Source: Lingula anatina (taxonomy: Eukaryota; Brachiopoda; Lingulata; Lingulida; Lingulidae). Taken from it: a stretch of DNA of 36,119 nucleotides. The translations under genes and the position numbers were made by a program. The stretch is taken from NCBI RefSeq assembly GCF_001039355.2, contig NW_019775797.1, forward strand, positions 27,337 to 63,455, in the 5' to 3' direction. Position 1 is the first letter of the stretch, and each line of letters starts with the position of its first letter. Shown here piece by piece: positions 31,004-36,119 of the stretch. The notes under the pieces were generated by a model. It worked only from the letters and a program-made list of their open reading frames with translations. It had not been told where the DNA came from and ran no database searches.

Positions 31004-32650
31004 CAACATTGGTCAAAAAGGTTGTCCCACCTTCAGTATCATGTGCTTTTATTTATAAATGATCACATCACAGGAGAAGATTGCTATAAATAGTGATTTT
31101 CATTCCAAATACCATAACTAACATGATTAGTCATACAAAAAAATACAAACTAGCGGTGAAAATATCAATATTTAATACCATTTATTCACATTTATTACAT
31201 GTACCCCCTCAAATCCGACGTTTCACTGTGATTTTCACAGAGGTAAAATGTCCATTTAATTGAAATAACACCACCAAATGTGACCAAATGTTCACACATT
31301 TAGCATTAGGGCGTGCTCGTTAAAGGCTCCTTGTCTAATAGCGTACGTTTGTGTTTACCTCGTACTTTAATTACCTCCTGTAGGTGGCGCGGCCTGCCTT
31401 CAACAAGGATAACAATTCTGTTTTCTTGGATATTGTCCCATTCTTTCGAAAGAGCTTGGGGGAGGTTGTCCTGATTATTAGGAGTTACGTTTTCTTTTGC
31501 ATTGCAAACTTCAATTCATGCCACAGATGTTTAGTAAGATTAATAACAGGGCTCAAAGATGGTTGCTCCATCCTCTGAACATTGGGTTTCTGCAACAAAT
31601 CACTCAGCAGACGGGAGTTGTGAGCATTTCCATGATGACGCCTGCATTATCCCTGAAGTCACCTCTTAAAAATAGAGTGAGGTATTTGTTGAGAATGTTT
31701 CAGTGAATTGCCCCAGTATCGTTCTTTTCCGGAAAGAACAATGCACTGAAACCATGGGCTTGGAATTCTCTCCAAACGTGGAATGACCTGACACCTCAGG
31801 CGATATTATCCTGCACAAACATACCAAAAAGCATTCTACAACATGTCTACGGGTCCTAATTTCACCATCGAAGGCATACAAGAAATACCTTGATTCTTCA
31901 GCAAAACCAACTTGTTCCTAATGATGGTTGACCAAGTTCTGGTAGTTAAGGGGTCACTGAACCTAGCATTCTCAACTGATACCTCATTCCATCTGCAAGA
32001 GGGGACTTCGGAGGTGATCCAGGCTTTATCATGACAGCACACTTGCACACAGTTCTCATGTGGTGAGTGATTTGTTGCAGAAACCCAATGGAGAAACCAT
32101 CTTAGAATAAAATTAACCTACTGAGCACCTGTGGCATGAATTGAAGTGTGCAATCCAGAGGAGAATCAAATTCCAAATAGTCCGGACCAATACCGCAAAG
32201 CTTTTTAGGAAACATGGGACAATATTCCACAAAACAGAATTGTTACCCTTGTTGAAGGCAGTGGCGCCGTCTACAGTAGATAATTACAGAGCGCGGTCAA
32301 CACACAAGCTAATAGACACGTGACCTTTAATGAGCATACCCTAATGCTGAATGTATGTAAATTTGGTGACATTTGGGGGTGTCATTTCAATTTAATGGGC
32401 ATTTTTTTACCTCCGTGGAAATAACAGTGGAACATCGGATTTGAGGGGGTACATGTAACAAATATGAATAAATGGTATTAAATATGGATATCTTAACCGC
32501 TAGTTTGTACTTTCTGTACCACTAATCATGTTAGTTATTGTATCTGAAATGAAAAAATCACCATTCATAGCAATTAACTCCGGTGATGTGATCATTTATA
32601 AATAAAAGCACATGAAACTGGGGGTGGGACAACCTATTTGACCAATGTTG
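31004..32650. mobile_element. Palindromic Tc1/mariner-like element, complete with TA target duplication
   Basis: 1,647 bp between TA at 31002-31003 and TA at 32651-32652. The ends are CAACATTGGTCAAAAAGG and its inverse. The two halves are inverted copies of each other for about 700 bases each: both carry the transposase 3' region (SPDxNPTEHLW type) facing the ends, around a centre of about 200 bases near 31720-31930. Unit 1 has the intact site gatcagtgtataaattta at about 16314. Frames are broken in both arms. Confidence 0.85.
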
Positions 32651-32740
32651 TATAAATTTAGAGCGAGGGTCCGAATGTGCGTGATATATATACACGGTAT
32701 ACCAACTGCGACACCAAGATAAATAGATATATATGCATGT

Positions 32741-32833
32741 GTCACAAGCCAGATCCAAATCTAGTCCACCTCACAATAGGGATGTGGACTGGGCCACTTA
32801 GGAAGTGAGCTAGATTGGGATCTGGCCTGTGAC
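32741..32833. other. 93-bp hairpin, unit 2 copy
   Basis: GTCACAAGCCAGATCC against GGATCTGGCCTGTGAC. Equal in length to 16397-16489, with substitutions in the arms that mostly keep pairing. Confidence 0.55.
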
Positions 32834-32834
32834 A

Positions 32835-32922
32835 TGTGCCAAACAGTTGAAATAGCACATATGGAACACTAGCTGGCTGGCAGGCAGGTGGCAAGCATCG
32901 GAGAGGACAAGACAAACGTAAG
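32835..32922 (+). promoter_or_regulatory. Candidate 5'UTR exon for a third receptor gene
   Basis: Duplicate of 16497-16592 ending gacaaacgtaag|gtatgt. The AT-rich TATA-like run is deleted. No receptor coding exon is seen between here and the right edge, so any gene it served lies outside or is lost. Confidence 0.3.
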
Positions 32923-32984
32923 GTATGTATGAAATTACTGGGGGTTTGAAAAATTCAGTTCAAGTTGATATCAGTGTGACCAAA

Positions 32985-33259
32985 CCCGCATGAAAATGCA
33001 GTAGTATCGAAGTAGCAAAGAAGCATTAACGCAGTAGTGGTGTGGAGCATATTTGCAGTAAAAATGCAGTATACCCTACTGCAACTCTACTTCAAAAATT
33101 ACATAGGGTTGTACAGAGGAGGAGCATTAATGCAGTAGATTAGCAGCATGATAGAAGCATGTTTCAAATATGCTAATTAGCCCCCACATCGAAGCAGATT
33201 TGAAGCATGTTTGCAGTATGATTGCAGTAGTCNGAGCATCTACTGCGTTTTCGTGCGGG
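32985..33259. mobile_element. 275-bp GCAGTA-rich MITE, complete
   Basis: Ends CCCGCATGAAAATGCAGTAG and CTACTGCGTTTTCGTGCGGG are inverted repeats. The body is dense in gcagta and gaagca motifs. Unit 1 has the empty site gtgttaccatagacagc at 16643-16659. The copy at 3990 follows TA, which suggests TA insertion (Tc1/mariner-type). It contains one ambiguous base at 33233. Confidence 0.85.
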
Positions 33260-34930
33260 AAGACAGCTTTCAGTCAAACCCCCCCTCCTCCTTCCATTCC
33301 CCCCCTTTCTGGTCTATATTCATAATGAAAACGTGTAGGGTAGGAATGTCTGGCATATGAATGGGGATTCATAAAACTGTCATTATGAATGTGAATGGGC
33401 CCTCGAGAAACAGAAGGGCACTACACACAACACTAAACAGATAGAGCCATGTGTTTGAATGTAGGTCAAGGAATCCAATTAAAACTGATTCTTGTGTTCC
33501 AGGGGAGATGACAGGAATTGCGACATGTATAAAATATAAATCATCCAGCCTGGGCCAAACACTAGATTCAACCCACGGTGTCCAGGCAATCCGCGATTCC
33601 CATCCCAATTCTATCTATATTATATTTCAAATCGTTTTAAAGCAATAATAACTCTTCCTTTGAGATTCAAAATGCATTCTAAACAACACATAGAAATATA
33701 TTATATTGCATTTCACCACTAAAACGGCTGTTATTGTAGTAAAACTAAAAAATGTGCTTGTCAATAGGGCTTTCGGTGCCTTTCTTCCCGGTCGTCAAGG
33801 CATCCGTTGCCAAGGATGTTGGCGCATCACGCGGATTCTCGCGTGCATTCGAGACCAAAATAGCATGTGGCGGGATAAGATATAGCAGGCGCATGTCACA
33901 ATCCTCAGACGTAAGTTGCGAGTTTTTGTACAGTGTGTCGGATAATGAAAAGCCCAGTACTTCACACTTTGTAGAAATAAATGCATTCTGAGCAATAAGA
34001 CGATTATATCGTATGAATCTTATTTTATTGTAATAAAGTGTTGTTGTTGTCTGCTTTTCCCGCGGTTTTAAGTAGGTCATCAGAAAACCCCGCTCGTCAG
34101 AGAGGGCTCCGTCAGTCAAAATCTCTTAAGAGATTTTGACAAAAAACCAAGCGTTTAGGCAAAAACCCTGGACTAACTTTGAATACAGAAATGGGGTCGT
34201 TGACCATTGGTAAGTACGGGAAAATTGCCAAAACGAAGAGTTATTATGACTTTAACTACCTAAAAGAAACTGCATTACAGTTGCAAATTGCGTTTACATA
34301 TTTCTTTGGCTGTAAACTGCGGCTTAACAACTTTCTTGTGGAATGACTCTCCAGGCTGTGGCTGGGATTAGCTAATTTACGCTCTCATCTTTGCATTAAA
34401 AACAAGTAACAGGATATCAATTAAGTGCTCGGGTGAGGCGGAAGCATTATAAGGAATATACTTGAGGCACAAGCCACTTTGCAACTTAACTTTTTCAATT
34501 AATCAATTTTTTTCTATATAAATACCATATCATAGACGAACACCAGTGAAGACAATATATTCATACGGCTACAATATCCTGCAAGCCCGTTGACATCACA
34601 AATCAACCACGTTAATTAACAAGTAACCCCCCCCCCCCTGCACGCCATATTAGCAGGTTTCCAAAATAAAGACCACAGATAATACAGAATTCCAATATAT
34701 TCATTCATACAAGTTTGTTAATATAATTAAAACGTACAGTTTATTTTGCTGGATAATACTTACAGTACAAAAAACATAATATTTGAAAAAAAAAAAAAAA
34801 AAAAACGTAGGGTCAACAATACAGGTAGGTACTTTTTTACCATCATTCCATGAAGTCGCAAACAATATCTTATTTGGAGATGAAGTCGCATTTTATCCTA
34901 TGAAGTCGATTTGTCAGTAAAATCAAGGCA
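33260..34930. other. Intron-like DNA of unit 2, no gene recognised
   Basis: Matches 16660-17545 with two additions, about 33290-33490 and 33640-34265. The second contains a 124-codon minus-strand ORF (34119-33745) that I do not recognise and cannot check against unit 1. A palindrome, aaaatctcttaagagatttt, lies at 34118-34137. Poly-C and poly-A runs near 34627 and 34789 also occur in unit 1. Confidence 0.45.
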
Positions 34931-34960
34931 GTTACCCCATGGAGTGGTGATATACTGGGA

Positions 34961-35060
34961 GATAATACACTGTCACCCGAGCGATAGATGCCATAACACC
35001 ACGAGCGTCAGCGAGAGGTGTTCATGGCATATATCTCGAGAGGGTGACAGTGTATTATTT
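34961..35060. other. 100-bp foldback element
   Basis: gataatacactgtcaccc is mirrored by gggtgacagtgtattat, and the inner arms gatgccataacacc and ggtgttcatggcat also pair, leaving a small central loop. It begins where homology to unit 1 ends. Confidence 0.7.
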
Positions 35061-35423
35061 AACATACATACCGAGACAAAATACAATAATTTCATCATAC
35101 ATACCACGGGGCTGATATCTAAACAAAAGAATTGCAGGGACCGAAACAATAAATGAGACGGAGTGACTGCCACGTGCGGAAGATGGGCAGGAAATCAGCC
35201 AACTACTCACAGAAACCCACTGACCCATGTCTCTGTCAATAGACACGCAACCAAAAACCATTCACGCAAATGCAAATGATTGGACGGTGACCGCAATTAG
35301 GCAGTAAACGCGGGGAAAGTCCATTCTTTGATATCACCCCATGCGCGGTGATATCAGCGTGTTCTATTCAATGTTAGGGGGTTTGGGTGGGGAACACGAA
35401 CGATTTCCCTTTGTATGTATGAC

Positions 35424-35525
35424 AAATAATGCACTGTTACCCCCTCGCCTGATATCCACGATAGCATGCCTCGCTGGCGCTCGGCATGCTATCGTGATAT
35501 CGGGCTCGTGGACAGTGCATTATTT
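35424..35525. other. 102-bp foldback element, relative of the one at 34961
   Basis: aaataatgcactgt is mirrored by acagtgcattattt; the inner arms gatatccacgatagcatgcc and ggcatgctatcgtgatatc pair strongly. The outer motif AATAATRCACTGT is shared with 34961-35060. Confidence 0.7.
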
Positions 35526-35810
35526 ACTACCTAAAACACCCCTAAAACCGAATAAAGTGACCCTATATCACGCTCTAGGGATGTTATATGAAATAAACTC
35601 GTCCACGTGCGCTGGTCACCTCCCGCCAAATTCTAACGTAATGTCTGACCAATTTGGTCAATTTTTGCTAAATACTTGTCATGGACGTTCAACTGGCGTG
35701 AAAAGTATTTAATCAATCGTTGACACTGACCATGCGCGTCTCAGCTGAGCCACACCCAGCTGGACCTGCTGCAGAAAAAAGATCCAAAGGCAAAATCTCT
35801 ACTTTTAAGT
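35526..35810. other. Unassigned DNA before the right-edge repeat
   Basis: No gene supported. A 26-codon ORF starts at 35732 (MRVSAEPHPAG) and runs to a TGA near 35811; it is too short to call. Confidence 0.4.
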
Positions 35811-36050
35811 GACATTTCAGATAAACAAGGAGCGTCGGACCGGGATATAGTCAAACTAATTTTTCACAAGTGCAAAGGAGAAAGAAATTTACTTTTTGGT
35901 GATATTTCTGACAACAAGACAGTTTAGGAATATAGTCAAAAGCAAACGGATGTTTATTACAAGTTCACGGGAGTAATAATTCTAGTTTTCATTGTTATTC
36001 CTGACGACGAGGCGGTTACGGAATATAGTCAAAATCAAACGGATAAATAA
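35811..36050. repeat. Degenerate tandem repeat, about 92-bp unit
   Basis: Three units begin tgacatttcagataa, tgatatttctgacaacaag and ttattcctgacgacgag. Each holds gg(g)atatagtcaaa followed by a caaacgga-like phrase. The array runs to near the window edge. Confidence 0.65.
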
Positions 36051-36119
36051 CACAACCCTCGTTTAAAAAGTTATAGATTTACAAATAATTTGTACGCACG
36101 TGTGGCTTAAATGTAAACT

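Larger units (their letters stand above)
18270..34935 (+). repeat. Tandem segmental duplication, unit 2
   Basis: Mirrors 4140-17545 in the same order and orientation. It is longer because of a LINE, an assembly gap, two Tc1-like elements, a 1.5-kb block and a MITE. Homology ends at gttaccccatggagtggt (34931-34948). Confidence 0.85.

Noticed and set aside
33745-34119. 124-codon minus-strand ORF
   Set aside because: Not recognised, lies in a block with no unit 1 counterpart, and shows no splice or signal features; left as unassigned DNA.
35341-35712. 123-codon plus-strand ORF
   Set aside because: Most of it translates a near-perfect foldback, which is expected to be open by chance; no domain recognised.

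Overview
The window is animal genomic DNA: AT-rich, with phase-1 introns, dense microsatellites, small inverted-repeat transposons (MITEs), LINE and Tc1-like relics, and one 386-base assembly gap. Two things make a cephalochordate (amphioxus, Branchiostoma) the best guess: a type II C-type lectin receptor, and a secreted lectin that joins an apple/PAN domain to a jacalin-like domain. This assignment rests on gene style only, not on a search.

Left edge (1-2737): a minus-strand THAP zinc-finger protein runs off the left edge. It is divergent from a two-exon, plus-strand type II membrane protein that looks like a Golgi glycosyltransferase of the DUF1647 kind and carries a one-base frameshift.

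The rest is essentially a tandem segmental duplication. Unit 1 is about 4140-17545 and unit 2 about 18270-34935; each is 13-17 kb and they differ mainly by transposon insertions. Each unit holds a plus-strand C-type lectin receptor gene (copy A 4327-6757, first coding exon not found; copy B 17879-22669, apparently complete, 311 aa). Each unit also holds a minus-strand apple-jacalin lectin gene converging on it. The apple-jacalin gene is intact in unit 1: three exons at 13594-13288, 13100-12965 and 10401-10170, with matching splice phases, giving 224 aa. In unit 2 it is broken by a Tc1-like insertion. Each unit ends with a conserved 93-bp hairpin and a candidate promoter/5'UTR exon, which would serve the next C-type lectin gene in the array.

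Because the units are duplicates, each serves as the empty site for insertions in the other. This dates several elements after the duplication: a 226-bp MITE with TAA target duplication, a 275-bp GCAGTA-rich MITE, a 1,647-bp palindromic Tc1-like element with TA duplication, a 670-bp block and a 1.58-kb block. One MITE landed in the last coding exon of receptor copy B and supplies its C-terminal residues and stop codon. Another sits at a splice donor of the apple-jacalin gene.

Right edge (34940-36119): two perfect-looking foldbacks of about 100 bp and a degenerate tandem repeat of about 92 bp, with no recognisable gene. As a whole the locus reads as a young, expanding innate-recognition lectin cluster. 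The receptor copies differ in their sugar/calcium-site motifs and in a cytoplasmic tyrosine motif.
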